From: Acidobacteriota bacterium
Lineage (GTDB): Bacteria > Acidobacteriota > Blastocatellia > Pyrinomonadales > Pyrinomonadaceae
Reading direction: 5' to 3'
Assembly (NCBI GenBank): GCA_019639195.1
Contig: JAHBSI010000004.1
Location: forward strand, 310,001-374,000
Length of the DNA: 64,000 nt
A program made the position numbers and the translations under genes. Below the pieces are notes generated by a model. It saw only the letters and a list, made by a program, of their open reading frames with translations, had not been told where the DNA came from and made no database searches. Below are positions 9,734-18,512 of the stretch, piece after piece. How positions within the stretch are numbered: position 1 is the first letter of the stretch; each line of letters begins with the position of its first letter.

Positions 9734-10027
9734 ATGAAAAAGACAATCGCAGGACTCGCACTCGGACTTATGCTCATGGCCGGAAACGCATTCGCAGGTG
9801 ATGGAATCATCGTCGGCGGAACCCTCGTGGACGACAGTGGTGTTCGCACACCGGCAACTTGCACGAACATGAATGGAACACGTGACATCGTTGTCAGCAG
9901 CGCAACTGGCATCCTCGTCAGCGATTTCACGGGAATTTTGGTTTCGGGCCTGGTCGGCATCCTCGTTAGCGACCGTACGGCTCCGTCGAACTGCAGTGCT
10001 CGCGACGGCATCCTCGTCAGCGACTAG
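9734..10027 (+). CDS. Secreted miniprotein with GILVSD octapeptide repeats
   Basis: This 97-aa protein has a clean signal peptide (MKKTIAGLALGLMLMAGNAFA, cleavage after AFA) and a GGAGAAG ribosome-binding site. The mature part is about 76 residues, with consecutive 8-residue units starting DIVVSS, GILVSD, GILVSG and GILVSD, then a Cys-containing spacer and a final GILVSD at the C-terminus. There are two Cys in the mature chain, which could pair. The DNA repeats too: near-identical 17-bp copies lie at 9908, 9956 and 10007. Alternating hydrophobic/small residues suggest beta strands, perhaps a short solenoid or an assembling peptide. I recognise no family, and the function is unknown. Confidence 0.8.
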   Translation: MKKTIAGLALGLMLMAGNAFAGDGIIVGGTLVDDSGVRTPATCTNMNGTRDIVVSSATGILVSDFTGILVSGLVGILVSDRTAPSNCSARDGILVSD

Positions 10028-10077
10028 TTCTCTCAATTAGGGTTGTGACACACCGGGGTACCACGGTGACGCACCAA

Positions 10078-10112
10078 ATGACCCGTTGCTGCAAGGCGAC
10101 GGGTCATTTTTC
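10078..10112. terminator. Intrinsic terminator between convergent genes
   Basis: A 9-bp perfect stem (10078-10086 with 10099-10107) can be extended inward by a few pairs and is followed by TTTTT on the plus strand. It separates the miniprotein gene from the convergent cysteine desulfurase gene. Confidence 0.8.
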
Positions 10113-10114
10113 GT

Positions 10115-11290
10115 TTATCGGGATGACTTTAGGGTCCGCAGACGCTCGACAGATACGGGCAAGAGTTCCAGGAGTTTTTCGATCTCTTCGGCAGTATTTT
10201 GGCGGCCTAGGCTGAAACGGATCGCCCCGCGGGCCATTTCATCTCCATGCCCGAGAGCTCGGATGACGGGTGATGGTTCGAGGGAGCCTGAGGAGCAGGC
10301 AGAACCTGTGGAAACCGCTATCCCCTGCATATCGAGAGCGATCAGCAAGGCTTCGCCCTCGATGGAGCGGAAAGAGATATTCGCAATATTCGGCAGTCGG
10401 GAATTACGGTCGCCGTTCGGAAACGAGTCGCGAACGGCCTCGAGGATGTGACTCTCAAGCCGATCGCGTATCGAACGGACGCGTGCCTCAAGGTCCGCGA
10501 GGCTTTCGCCGGCGAGTTCGGCGGCCTCACCAAGCCCTACGATCCCGGGGACATTCTCGGTGCCTGCTCGTGTGCCGCGTTCCTGCCGCCCGCCGATATT
10601 CTGGGTGTGGAGCCTTACGCCCCGCCGAACATAAAGGCCGCCAATGCCCTTCGGGCCGTTGATCTTGTGTCCAGAGAACGAAAGAAGGTCGCAGCCGATC
10701 TCATCAACGTCGAGCGGCACTTTACCGAACGCCTGAACTGCGTCGGTGTGAAACCAGATCTTCTTGCCCGTACTGCGGATATCGCGAACGAGTGCGCCGA
10801 TCTCACGGATCGGCTGTAATGTCCCGATCTCGTTATTGGCGGCCATGACAGTGATCAGGACGGTATCTTCACGGACCGCATCGCGAACATCTTCGATCCG
10901 GACGATGCCGTTGTCGTAAACCGGCAGGACGGTTAGTTCCGCTCCTTGTTTTTCGAGGTCTTCGCAGACGGATTCGACCGCGGGATGTTCGATGGCCGAC
11001 AAGATGATGTGGCGTCCGTGGCGGGAATTTGCCTCAAGAAGGCCGCGGATCGCGAGATTGTTGGATTCCGTGCCGCCGGAAGTAAAAATAATTTCGTTTG
11101 GGCGGGCCGCATTTATCAGGGCCGCGACCTGGTGTCGGGCGCGGTCAACCGCCATTTTCGCCTTCTGGCCGTAGGTGTGAATGCTCGACGCATTGCCGAA
11201 ATCCGTGGTCAGATACGGCATCATCGCCTCAAGAACCGCCGGATCCAGCGGCGTGGTTGCACTATTGTCCAGGTAGATACGATCCAGCAC
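10115..11290 (-). CDS. Cysteine desulfurase (NifS/IscS group)
   Basis: This 391-aa PLP enzyme takes sulfur from cysteine for Fe-S clusters and other thio-cofactors. It starts MLDRIYLDNSATTP, the usual NifS/IscS opening. The PLP-binding HTDAVQ and SGHK motifs are present, with the Schiff-base lysine at about Lys209. The catalytic cysteine is Cys332 in the loop TGSACSSGS, which is the long-loop class I form. No iscU, iscR or nif genes are next to it, so the assignment to IscS or NifS is left open. The C-terminal tail (VERLRTLKSSR) ends at the terminator shared with the miniprotein gene. Confidence 0.92.
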   Translation of the reverse strand: MLDRIYLDNSATTPLDPAVLEAMMPYLTTDFGNASSIHTYGQKAKMAVDRARHQVAALINAARPNEIIFTSGGTESNNLAIRGLLEANSRHGRHIILSAIEHPAVESVCEDLEKQGAELTVLPVYDNGIVRIEDVRDAVREDTVLITVMAANNEIGTLQPIREIGALVRDIRSTGKKIWFHTDAVQAFGKVPLDVDEIGCDLLSFSGHKINGPKGIGGLYVRRGVRLHTQNIGGRQERGTRAGTENVPGIVGLGEAAELAGESLADLEARVRSIRDRLESHILEAVRDSFPNGDRNSRLPNIANISFRSIEGEALLIALDMQGIAVSTGSACSSGSLEPSPVIRALGHGDEMARGAIRFSLGRQNTAEEIEKLLELLPVSVERLRTLKSSR

Positions 11291-11336
11291 TATGTGAGAA
11301 TTATATTACTAGCGGGGCCCGGAGCGGTAACGGATG

Positions 11337-11400
11337 CTTTTGTGCGTTTTGTGCGGTTTGTGTCGATTTGTGCGTTTTGTGTCGATCCGTGCGGACTGTG
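11337..11400. repeat. T/G-rich short direct repeats
   Basis: Within the 286-bp gap 11291-11576, the units TTTGTGCGTTTTGTG and TTTGTGTCGA recur with small changes over about 60 bp. The strand bias (almost no A) is unlike the neighbouring sequence. The rest of the gap shows no gene; a TATAAA at 11521-11526 could be part of the radical SAM gene's promoter but has no good -35. Confidence 0.6.
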
Positions 11401-11576
11401 CTATCTGTGGGGCCGCCGGTTCGCTAATATCGTAATGGAGCGGCCGAAGTGGGCATTCGGTCACTCGCCGACGGCAGGGCAAGTACACAGGAATGTCGGC
11501 AAAAGCTTGCTTGGACGGCGTATAAAGGCTAAATTAGTAGGTTGGCGGCAAGCCCCTTGACGGGCGGGATTTTACA

Positions 11577-12746
11577 ATGGATTTTGCGACAAAAGAGATC
11601 TTCAAACGGTATGCGAGCATGGTGGTCGGGCGGCAGATGTCGCCGGTCTTCCTGAACATTCTGGTAACGAGTGTTTGCGATATGCGATGCACACACTGCT
11701 TCTTTACCGACGAGCTGGACGACCGGCCGCGAAAGAAGCTCCAGATGAAGGCGGACGAGATCGCGCGCATCTCGGAGACACTGGGCGGCAATCTCGGTGT
11801 TCTTGTTCTTGCCGGCGGCGAGCCTTTCACGAGAAAGGACCTTCCGGAGATCGTTCGTGCTTTCTACGAGAACAACAAGCTCGATTCCGTGTATCTGATG
11901 TCGAACGGACAGATACACCCGAGGATCTTCCCGGATGTTGCACGCATCATGGACGAGTGTCCGAAGCTGAACGTCTCGGTGGCTCTCGGTATCGATGGGT
12001 TGAAAGATGCTCACGAAAAGATCCGCCGCAAAGAGGGAAGCTGGGATAAGGCGATCCATACTGCCCGCACGCTTCAGGAGATGAAGAAGGAGCAGTATCC
12101 GCAGCTCGATATTCAGACCTGCACATGCGTGATGCATTCGAACGAGGACACGATCTTCGAGTGGTACGACTTTCTCAAATACGATCTGAAGCCCGACAAG
12201 GTCAATATCAACTACATTCGCCCGCCGTCAGCAGATCCGCGGGAGCTTGAGTTCGATCACAAGCGTTATCAAGAGCTTTCGCATATGATCCTTGAGGACA
12301 CGAAGAGTGCCGCGTTGAAGAACAGCTACGGCGGTGACTCGGGGATGTTCAAGGCCGCTGTCGATATTTATATGCACGACATCATCGCGAAGACCAAAGA
12401 AGAGAGCAAGGCACAGCTGAAATGCTATGCGGGCTCGGCCGGTGCTGTAATCTACGACAACGGTGCGCTTTCGTCCTGCGAGAATAAAGCGGACGTGCTG
12501 AACCTTCGCGACTTTGAGTGGGATTTTCAGAAGGCGTGGCACAGCGACCTGATGAAACAGCGTCGGAAAGAGGTGTCGGACGGCTGCTACTGCACACACG
12601 AATCGAACTGCTACTATCCTTCGCTGCCGCTTAATCCCGGACATCTTCTCAAGATCAAGAAGCTCGAGCGTGATATGAAGAAGGCCTCGGAAAAGATGAA
12701 GTTCGATGCGGCAAGAGAGATCGCTCTCCAGGAGAAGTCGGTTTAG
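11577..12746 (+). CDS. Radical SAM protein with SPASM-like C-terminal Cys cluster
   Basis: This 389-aa protein has the radical SAM signature CDMRCTHC (Cys34, Cys38, Cys41) that binds the [4Fe-4S] cluster and S-adenosylmethionine, and a GGEPFTR motif at about 80-86. The C-terminal part has more Cys (CYAG, SSCEN, CYCTHESNCYYP), consistent with auxiliary clusters of the SPASM/twitch type. The substrate is not evident. The glycosyltransferase gene begins 14 bp downstream, so the two are probably one operon, and a lipid or glycolipid substrate is a reasonable guess. No small peptide precursor gene is visible next to it, which argues against a RiPP-maturase role. Confidence 0.85.
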   Translation: MDFATKEIFKRYASMVVGRQMSPVFLNILVTSVCDMRCTHCFFTDELDDRPRKKLQMKADEIARISETLGGNLGVLVLAGGEPFTRKDLPEIVRAFYENNKLDSVYLMSNGQIHPRIFPDVARIMDECPKLNVSVALGIDGLKDAHEKIRRKEGSWDKAIHTARTLQEMKKEQYPQLDIQTCTCVMHSNEDTIFEWYDFLKYDLKPDKVNINYIRPPSADPRELEFDHKRYQELSHMILEDTKSAALKNSYGGDSGMFKAAVDIYMHDIIAKTKEESKAQLKCYAGSAGAVIYDNGALSSCENKADVLNLRDFEWDFQKAWHSDLMKQRRKEVSDGCYCTHESNCYYPSLPLNPGHLLKIKKLERDMKKASEKMKFDAAREIALQEKSV

Positions 12747-12760
12747 GGCGAGACCTTAGA

Positions 12761-13939
12761 ATGCCGCAGAATACCCCAAAGATCCTGATTATCTCGTCTG
12801 ACACCGGCGGCGGACACCGCTCGGCGGCGCGTACGATCTCGGACGGATTCCAGAGATTCTGGCAGGGCGATTCAGTTGCGGTGCGAACGATACGGGCGAT
12901 CGAGGATTCACATCGGATCACAGAGCGATTGGTAAACGTCTATAACTGGATCTTGCAGCATAAGCAGCATTGGATGAAATATCTCTACTGGACGGTGAAT
13001 AAATTGCGTCCGGAAAAGAGCAGCTTTCTGCATCGTAAATGCTTTGCTTATACACGGGACGTCTTCGAAAAATGGTGTCCGCATATCGTGGTCAGCGTTC
13101 ACCCGTTGACACAGCATTTCTTCGCAAAGGTGCTGAGAGAACTAAAGCTTTCCGATCAGATACCGCTGGTTACGGTCGTGACCGATCCGTGTTACGGATT
13201 CTGGAAAGGCTGGGCCTGTGACGAAGTTACGCTCTATCTGGTGGCGAATGAAGATGCGAGGCGGCAGCTTGTTGACTACGGCGTGCCCGCAGAAAAGATC
13301 AAGATCTCGGGAATGCCCGTACATCCGAAATTCCGCGAGGTCGAAGAAGCTGATGCACAAACCGCACGCAGGGCATTTGGGCTCGACCCCGACAAGTTTA
13401 CGGTGTTTGTGAACGCCGGCTGGATCGGCGGCGGCAACATTCCGGCCATCTTTCGCGAACTCGTACGCGGCGATCTTGATGTACAGGCGATATTTCTTGC
13501 AGGCAAGAATCAGGAACTGCGGGAAGAAGCAGAAGTTCTTGCCCGGTCCGCAAAATTTCCTGTCAAGGTCATTGGCTATTCCGATGAGATCGAAAAGCTG
13601 ATGCAGTCGGCAAACGTTATGGTATCGAAACTCGGCGGCCTTACGACCTTTGAGGCTCTTGCATGCCGCCTTCCGATAATTGCGGATGCGACAACGCCGC
13701 CAATGCCGCAGGAAGCTGGCACGGCACGCCTGATGGCCGAACGCGGTGCTGCCATTCTGTTAAAGAATAGCCACGACATCGTCTCGACCGTCCGCGACCT
13801 GGCCTCGGACCGGGCAAATTACGCAAAAATGAAGGCCGCGGCCGCGGAACTCGCCTTGCCGGATTCGACCGAACGCATTATTGCTGAGATATATTCGCTG
13901 CTGCCGCAGAATGCCGTCTCACACCAAATAGCCGCATGA
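12761..13939 (+). CDS. GT28-type glycosyltransferase (MGDG synthase/UgtP/MurG-like)
   Basis: This 392-aa protein opens with KILIISSDTGGGHRSAARTI, the glycine-rich N-terminal motif of diacylglycerol glycosyltransferases (MGDG synthase, UgtP). It is followed by a DUF-like MGDG-synthase N-domain with VVSVHPL and VTVVTDP. The C-terminal GT28 domain has VNAGWIGGG, GYSDEIEKLM and the sugar-nucleotide loop SKLGGLTTFEAL. Such enzymes move a hexose from a UDP-sugar to a membrane lipid at the inner membrane. It follows the radical SAM gene by 14 bp. The acceptor lipid is unknown, and MurG itself is unlikely because of the MGDG-type N-terminus. Confidence 0.85.
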   Translation: MPQNTPKILIISSDTGGGHRSAARTISDGFQRFWQGDSVAVRTIRAIEDSHRITERLVNVYNWILQHKQHWMKYLYWTVNKLRPEKSSFLHRKCFAYTRDVFEKWCPHIVVSVHPLTQHFFAKVLRELKLSDQIPLVTVVTDPCYGFWKGWACDEVTLYLVANEDARRQLVDYGVPAEKIKISGMPVHPKFREVEEADAQTARRAFGLDPDKFTVFVNAGWIGGGNIPAIFRELVRGDLDVQAIFLAGKNQELREEAEVLARSAKFPVKVIGYSDEIEKLMQSANVMVSKLGGLTTFEALACRLPIIADATTPPMPQEAGTARLMAERGAAILLKNSHDIVSTVRDLASDRANYAKMKAAAAELALPDSTERIIAEIYSLLPQNAVSHQIAA

Positions 13940-14018
13940 TCGACCCTGCAATCTGTTTTGCAGACTTGCCCGTTCTTTCGGTTTTATTTAACCTTGTCAT
14001 TTTACGGAGATCACACAT

Positions 14019-14768
14019 TTGAGTTTGTTACTTGAAGGAAAACGTGCGTTCGTCTCGGGCGGAACTCGCGGTATCGGGGCGGCGATCTGTGAGATATTTG
14101 CGCGCGAAGGCGCCGATGTCGCATTTAATTACAATTCACGCGACGATCTGGCGGCTGAAGTTGTCAGCAAGATCGAGGCCCACGGCCGGCGAGCTTTGAG
14201 CTTTAAGGTGTCGGTGACGGATCGGCCCGGAATGAAGCACGTCGCAAAAGACATTCTTCATAACTGGGGCCCGCTGAACGTCCTCGTTAATAACGCCGCG
14301 GTCAATAAACCGGATAATTTTGCGACGACGACGGACAAGAGCTGGGATTGGGTCGTTGACACGAACGTCAACAGCCTTTTTGCCGTAACAAAACCTTTCT
14401 ATAAGCAGATGATCCGTGCTCGCGAGGGTGCGATCCTGAATATCACGTCGGTCGGCGCGATACGAAGCCTTCCGACATCGGTGCATTACGCGACATCGAA
14501 ATCGGCGATGATCGGCTTTACGAAGTGTCTTTCGCGTGAGGCCGCAAACTTCGGAATCTCGGTCAACGCGATCGCGGCCGGAATTTACGATACGGACCTC
14601 GGCAACACTCTGCCGGAAAGATTGCTCCACATACACGAATTCTGGGTCTCGAAAGGGCGCCTCGGCCGGCCGTTCGAGCTTGCGGAATTCGCCGCCTTTA
14701 TGACGAGCGACAGGAACAGCTTTATGAACGGCGAGGTCGTTATCCTCGACGGCGGGGCCGTTACCTAA
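14019..14768 (+). CDS. SDR-family oxidoreductase, FabG-like
   Basis: This 249-aa classical short-chain dehydrogenase has SGGTRGIGAA near residue 14, VNNAAVN near 89, catalytic Ser in NITSVGA and the YATSK catalytic motif near 153-157. The start is TTG at 14019, chosen because GGAG lies 9 nt upstream and the N-terminus (MSLLLEGKRAFVSGG) fits the family. FabG reduces 3-ketoacyl-ACP with NADPH, and this copy may fill that role because the fab cluster at 32-36 kb has no fabG. It may instead act on the lipid made by the preceding radical SAM/glycosyltransferase pair, from which it is 79 bp away on the same strand. Confidence 0.82.
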   Translation: MSLLLEGKRAFVSGGTRGIGAAICEIFAREGADVAFNYNSRDDLAAEVVSKIEAHGRRALSFKVSVTDRPGMKHVAKDILHNWGPLNVLVNNAAVNKPDNFATTTDKSWDWVVDTNVNSLFAVTKPFYKQMIRAREGAILNITSVGAIRSLPTSVHYATSKSAMIGFTKCLSREAANFGISVNAIAAGIYDTDLGNTLPERLLHIHEFWVSKGRLGRPFELAEFAAFMTSDRNSFMNGEVVILDGGAVT

Positions 14769-14774
14769 CGCGGG

Positions 14775-15260
14775 TCATTTTTCGAGCTGGTGTTTCGCCT
14801 TCTCGATGAATACGCGGATCATCTCTGTCACGCGCTTTGTCATCTCTTTAGAAATGATAGCCTCACCGGCAAGTCCCGCGAGCATATGAAGGTCGCGGGC
14901 CGAACGCCGACGCAGCTCGACCATCTGCGAAAAATGGACGAGCGTCACATTCTTCGCCTTCTCAAGAAAATCAGCCGAGTATCGAAGGAAATTCTGAGCC
15001 TCGGTGCGGATCGGCAGCCACTCAACTCTGTCGGCGGTGTGCTCGGAGAGTTCGAGCGTGAAGTTCTGCAGGATCTGGCCGACGACCGGTATGTCGGTCT
15101 GCACCTTCCAATGTGCGAGGCCTTTTGAGTCGGTGTGAATATTGACGACGCCCGGCATCAGATCGGCAAAGTTCGTGATGTCCAGGAAGAACTCGCGAAC
15201 CTTATCGATGCTCGATCGGATCTCAATATCGTTGCTGTAACCGGCTTTTATAGTAAACAT
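14775..15260 (-). CDS. SRPBCC (START/Bet v1-like) lipid- or ligand-binding protein
   Basis: This 161-aa protein looks like the polyketide cyclase/CoxG-type SRPBCC superfamily: EIRSSIDKVREFF at the N-terminus, a DITNFADLMPGV turn, beta strands ending VTLVHFSQMVELR and a long C-terminal helix. SRPBCC proteins bind hydrophobic ligands in a deep cavity; the ligand here is unknown. The ATG at 15260 shares a base with the TGA of the carboxypeptidase gene upstream (TGATG), so translation is probably coupled. A TTG one codon earlier is the only alternative. The gene is convergent with the SDR gene, 6 bp away. Confidence 0.7.
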   Translation of the reverse strand: MFTIKAGYSNDIEIRSSIDKVREFFLDITNFADLMPGVVNIHTDSKGLAHWKVQTDIPVVGQILQNFTLELSEHTADRVEWLPIRTEAQNFLRYSADFLEKAKNVTLVHFSQMVELRRRSARDLHMLAGLAGEAIISKEMTKRVTEMIRVFIEKAKHQLEK

Positions 15261-18103
15261 CAAAAGGCTCCGTTGAATGCGATAGCGTTAAAGAATTGCC
15301 GCGTCGTACTGCGGAAGACGCCGCGGAAGAACGGTTCTTCGGCAAATAGTATAGCGTGTCCGCCGCCATGCGGCTCGTCGATCAGGTATGAAGTACCGGC
15401 AAGCAGCCGCTCGGTGTTCCCGGGCCAGACAAAACCCGAGATCGTGAGCGGTGCTTTTGAGTTTGACGCAAAAACGAGAGCATTGGTTCCCTCTTTTGAA
15501 TACTTAAAGAAGTAACCGCCCGCAAGGAGCACCGGAAGTTCGTTCTGATGAACGCCATAATTAATGTATGCGGTGCGATCGACGGTCGCACGCATTATCG
15601 AGCCGGGAAGCGGCACAGGCACCTTGTTCGCATCGGCAGAAGGCGAGACGATCGGCGGGACAAAACCCGCGAGACGATCATCGACGTCGTTCGCCATCTG
15701 TTCTGAGGACGGATTCACTTTTGGCTCGGGTGCGGGCTTTGCGGCCGCGGGAGTCGCGGTATTTGCAGGTGCGGCCGGCTTTGCATCAGCAGCGGCCGTT
15801 GCATCCGTCTTCTCATCGTCACCGCTTCCGACGAGACGCGATGAAGAAAGGCCGACGTCCTTCAGCGTCGCGAAGACCGAGGCTCCGCGAACGGTAACGA
15901 CGGTTCCGCCGTCATCGACCCAGTCTTTGAGTGCAGAGACACCGGAGGTGCCGAACTGTCCCATTATCTGTCCCGCCGAGCCGTCCGGAATGATGAGGAC
16001 GTTGTAGTCTTTCAGGCCGCCGTTCCTGATCGAGCGGATCGACATTGGAGTAAATGTGATCCCGAATCGGTCGAGCGTCCACCAGATCGAGCCGAACGAC
16101 GTCTGGTCAATGCCGTCATCGGCGGCAACCACGATCTTCGGCGCGTGAAGCGAAACGACAGACTCGCCGCCGACGCTCGTATCGCCCTCGTCCGCAAAAC
16201 CGGAATTGACGGGTACGACATTCACGCCCATTTCTTTGGCGAGCTGCTCGACCTTTTGATGCACACTCTCATCATTACGCGAGACGCGGATGACGAAGGT
16301 TCCCGTCGGCCAATTCTTCCCGCCGGCGTTCAGCGTCTTTGTTGCGACATTCACACGTACGTCATCCTGCAGCAGGCGGATGATCATCGCCGATGTCGTG
16401 TCGGTCTCGTAAGGGATGATGTATGAGACCTCGGCACGACCTGGGAATTCACCGGCCTTTGCCATAACGAGCGACCTCACGTCAGCCAAAAGGCCTCGCG
16501 TGTCGCCGCCGTCCTCGGTCCAATAGGCGTCGAGGCCGAATGCCAACGGGAGCGACCACGCGGTTATGTCGTAGAAGCCAAAATCTTCTTTCGGCTGACG
16601 CTTGCCCTTCATCTGATTCCGGTTGAAGCGTCCAAGATTGTCATCAACGAACGCCTTGTCCTGCGGCGTGTCGGGTTCGAGAAGCGATTTCGCAAGGATC
16701 CGCTGCGGCTGGTTGAGGTCGATCACATAACTTCCGGCAGGGAAGGTGCGGCGTTCGGCGGGCGAATTCTTTTCCATATAAGAATGCGCCGTTGTGGACG
16801 AGAACGGATCACCCGCGATCTTAACCTCGATGCGTGCACGCGTCAGAGCCTCGACCAACTCCGCGGCCTTCACGCGATCAGATCCCGGCAGGATCACGAT
16901 TCGTTTCATTTTCGAGGACGCAAAATTCTTCATCGCGTCAGCACGGAACGAATAATAATCGCGAAGGCGCTCAGCTCGATGTTTCGCCGTTGTCTCTAAA
17001 GTTGTCATCGACGCGACGAAATGTTTTGCTATCGCCGAACGAAGAGTTGCGATCGTTCCGTCATCGCGCGTGTACCTCAAACCTTTTGTGCCGCCTCCGT
17101 CCGTCTCGTATGTCATGCCGATCGCGCCATTGAGCGAGGGATACATATCCCAGTATCCGGGATAGAACGCATCAAAAATATCACGCACGTAGTAATCCCA
17201 TTTGTTGCGATCGAACGCAGCGGCATTCGCGCGTCCATATACTTCATTCCATCGCGAGAACTGCGGCTCGGGAAGATTTGGATTTATAGGAAGTGCGTCG
17301 GGCGGAAAAAAGAACTGTGATGGCTGTCCGTGGTGATCGGCGGAGACCTGCGGATTCCATTCGAGAAATGCGCGTTGAAGATTCTGCGATTCCTTTTGTG
17401 AGGTGACAAGAGCATCGCGATTCAGGTCGAAACGATAGTGCGAAAGGCGGCCGTAAACCGACCACGGCTCGCGATGTTCGAGCGCAAAAGGATTCGGGTC
17501 GCCGACGCCGACGGAGTTATACCAGGAGACGAATCGCTCGTGCCCATCGGGGTTTTCCCCTGTAATTATAAGGGTTACGCAGTTCTTTAGGACATCGAGC
17601 GTCGCCGGTTCTTCTGACGCCGCGAGCTGATAAACGACCTGCATCATCGTTTCGAACGACGCGGATTCGTTGCCGTGGATCGTGTATGCAAGCCACGCGA
17701 TCGCGGGATTCTTTTCGGCGATCGCATTCGCTGCTGCCTGCGACGTGACGCGCGGATCTGTCAGACGCGCGTTGTCGGCTTTGATGCGATCGAGCGCAAG
17801 AATATTCTCCGGCGAGGAGATCGCAACGATGTGTTGCATGCGATGCTCGTTCGTTTCACCGATGTCGAAAACGCGCACTCGATCAGGCGATGCCTTAGCG
17901 ATCGCATTCACAACAGATTCCATCTGCGCGTATGTCGTATGAAGATCTCCGACATCGAAGCGGAGAATTTCCGACGGACGCGGTACGTTTGCGCGATAAT
18001 TTCCGCGGCTGTAGAAATCAAATTTTCTCTCGGGCTGTGCAAATGAAAATTCGGCCGCGAAAAAAAATATCAAAATAAAAAAAAGTTGTGCAGTTTTTTT
18101 CAT
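15260..18103 (-). CDS. Secreted M14 zinc carboxypeptidase with GATase1-like C-terminal domain
   Basis: This 947-aa protein has a signal peptide (ends near SFAQ, residue 23) and an M14 peptidase domain at about 45-390. The zinc-binding motif is HGNES (His143, Glu146), with the third ligand in DHHG (256-259) and a likely catalytic Glu in TYETDGGG (Glu333). M14 enzymes release C-terminal residues from peptides; this one should act outside the cytoplasm. Residues from about 570 to 760 look like a ThuA/class I glutamine amidotransferase-like fold. They are followed by an Ala/Pro-rich linker and a beta-rich tail. The multi-domain layout is known in Acidobacteriota and Bacteroidota homologues. It is coupled to the downstream SRPBCC gene. 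Confidence 0.88.
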   Translation of the reverse strand: MKKTAQLFFILIFFFAAEFSFAQPERKFDFYSRGNYRANVPRPSEILRFDVGDLHTTYAQMESVVNAIAKASPDRVRVFDIGETNEHRMQHIVAISSPENILALDRIKADNARLTDPRVTSQAAANAIAEKNPAIAWLAYTIHGNESASFETMMQVVYQLAASEEPATLDVLKNCVTLIITGENPDGHERFVSWYNSVGVGDPNPFALEHREPWSVYGRLSHYRFDLNRDALVTSQKESQNLQRAFLEWNPQVSADHHGQPSQFFFPPDALPINPNLPEPQFSRWNEVYGRANAAAFDRNKWDYYVRDIFDAFYPGYWDMYPSLNGAIGMTYETDGGGTKGLRYTRDDGTIATLRSAIAKHFVASMTTLETTAKHRAERLRDYYSFRADAMKNFASSKMKRIVILPGSDRVKAAELVEALTRARIEVKIAGDPFSSTTAHSYMEKNSPAERRTFPAGSYVIDLNQPQRILAKSLLEPDTPQDKAFVDDNLGRFNRNQMKGKRQPKEDFGFYDITAWSLPLAFGLDAYWTEDGGDTRGLLADVRSLVMAKAGEFPGRAEVSYIIPYETDTTSAMIIRLLQDDVRVNVATKTLNAGGKNWPTGTFVIRVSRNDESVHQKVEQLAKEMGVNVVPVNSGFADEGDTSVGGESVVSLHAPKIVVAADDGIDQTSFGSIWWTLDRFGITFTPMSIRSIRNGGLKDYNVLIIPDGSAGQIMGQFGTSGVSALKDWVDDGGTVVTVRGASVFATLKDVGLSSSRLVGSGDDEKTDATAAADAKPAAPANTATPAAAKPAPEPKVNPSSEQMANDVDDRLAGFVPPIVSPSADANKVPVPLPGSIMRATVDRTAYINYGVHQNELPVLLAGGYFFKYSKEGTNALVFASNSKAPLTISGFVWPGNTERLLAGTSYLIDEPHGGGHAILFAEEPFFRGVFRSTTRQFFNAIAFNGAF

Positions 18104-18129
18104 TTACTTTTCAATTTTTCTGATAGAAT
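18103..18129 (+). promoter_or_regulatory. Candidate extended -10 promoter for the zinc-ribbon gene
   Basis: TGATAGAAT at 18121-18129 is an extended -10 element, with TTTACT 15 nt upstream at 18103-18108. It lies 35 bp before the ATG at 18164 in the short divergent region. Confidence 0.4.
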
Positions 18130-18163
18130 CTTTTGTGGTTTTTAACCGCGTGAAATTATAGCA

Positions 18164-18367
18164 ATGACTTCACCGCAACGAGAAACTTGTCCGCGATGTT
18201 CGTCAGCTAAATTGAAAACCTGGAAACAACTCGACAGAGACGAAAGGATCATCGTCGAGCGAAAGTTCGGGATTCATCTTCACGATGAACGCGGAATGAA
18301 AACTCGGCAGTTCTGCACGAACTGTTGGTTTGAAAAGAATACAGACGGAGAGAAAGGTATGGCGTAA
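18164..18367 (+). CDS. Small zinc-ribbon protein
   Basis: This 67-aa protein has two CxxC knuckles, CPRC (residues 9-12) and CTNC (about 51-54), separated by a charged stretch (LKTWKQLDRDERIIVERKFG). That layout is a zinc ribbon of about 45 residues. It resembles short uncharacterised zinc-ribbon ORFs; no specific function can be given. It is divergent from the carboxypeptidase gene and 145 bp upstream of the H1-like gene. Confidence 0.72.
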   Translation: MTSPQRETCPRCSSAKLKTWKQLDRDERIIVERKFGIHLHDERGMKTRQFCTNCWFEKNTDGEKGMA

Positions 18368-18512
18368 TGCTTTTGTGCTTCGTGCGATCAATGCGGCCGG
18401 CTAAGACACGTGCCGCATCGGTGGGCGGAGATAAAAACACAAGGGACATTCGAAATGCATTTCTATCCGAATGTAAAAACTATATCCCGGAAAAGAAAAT
18501 ATTGGAGGAAAA

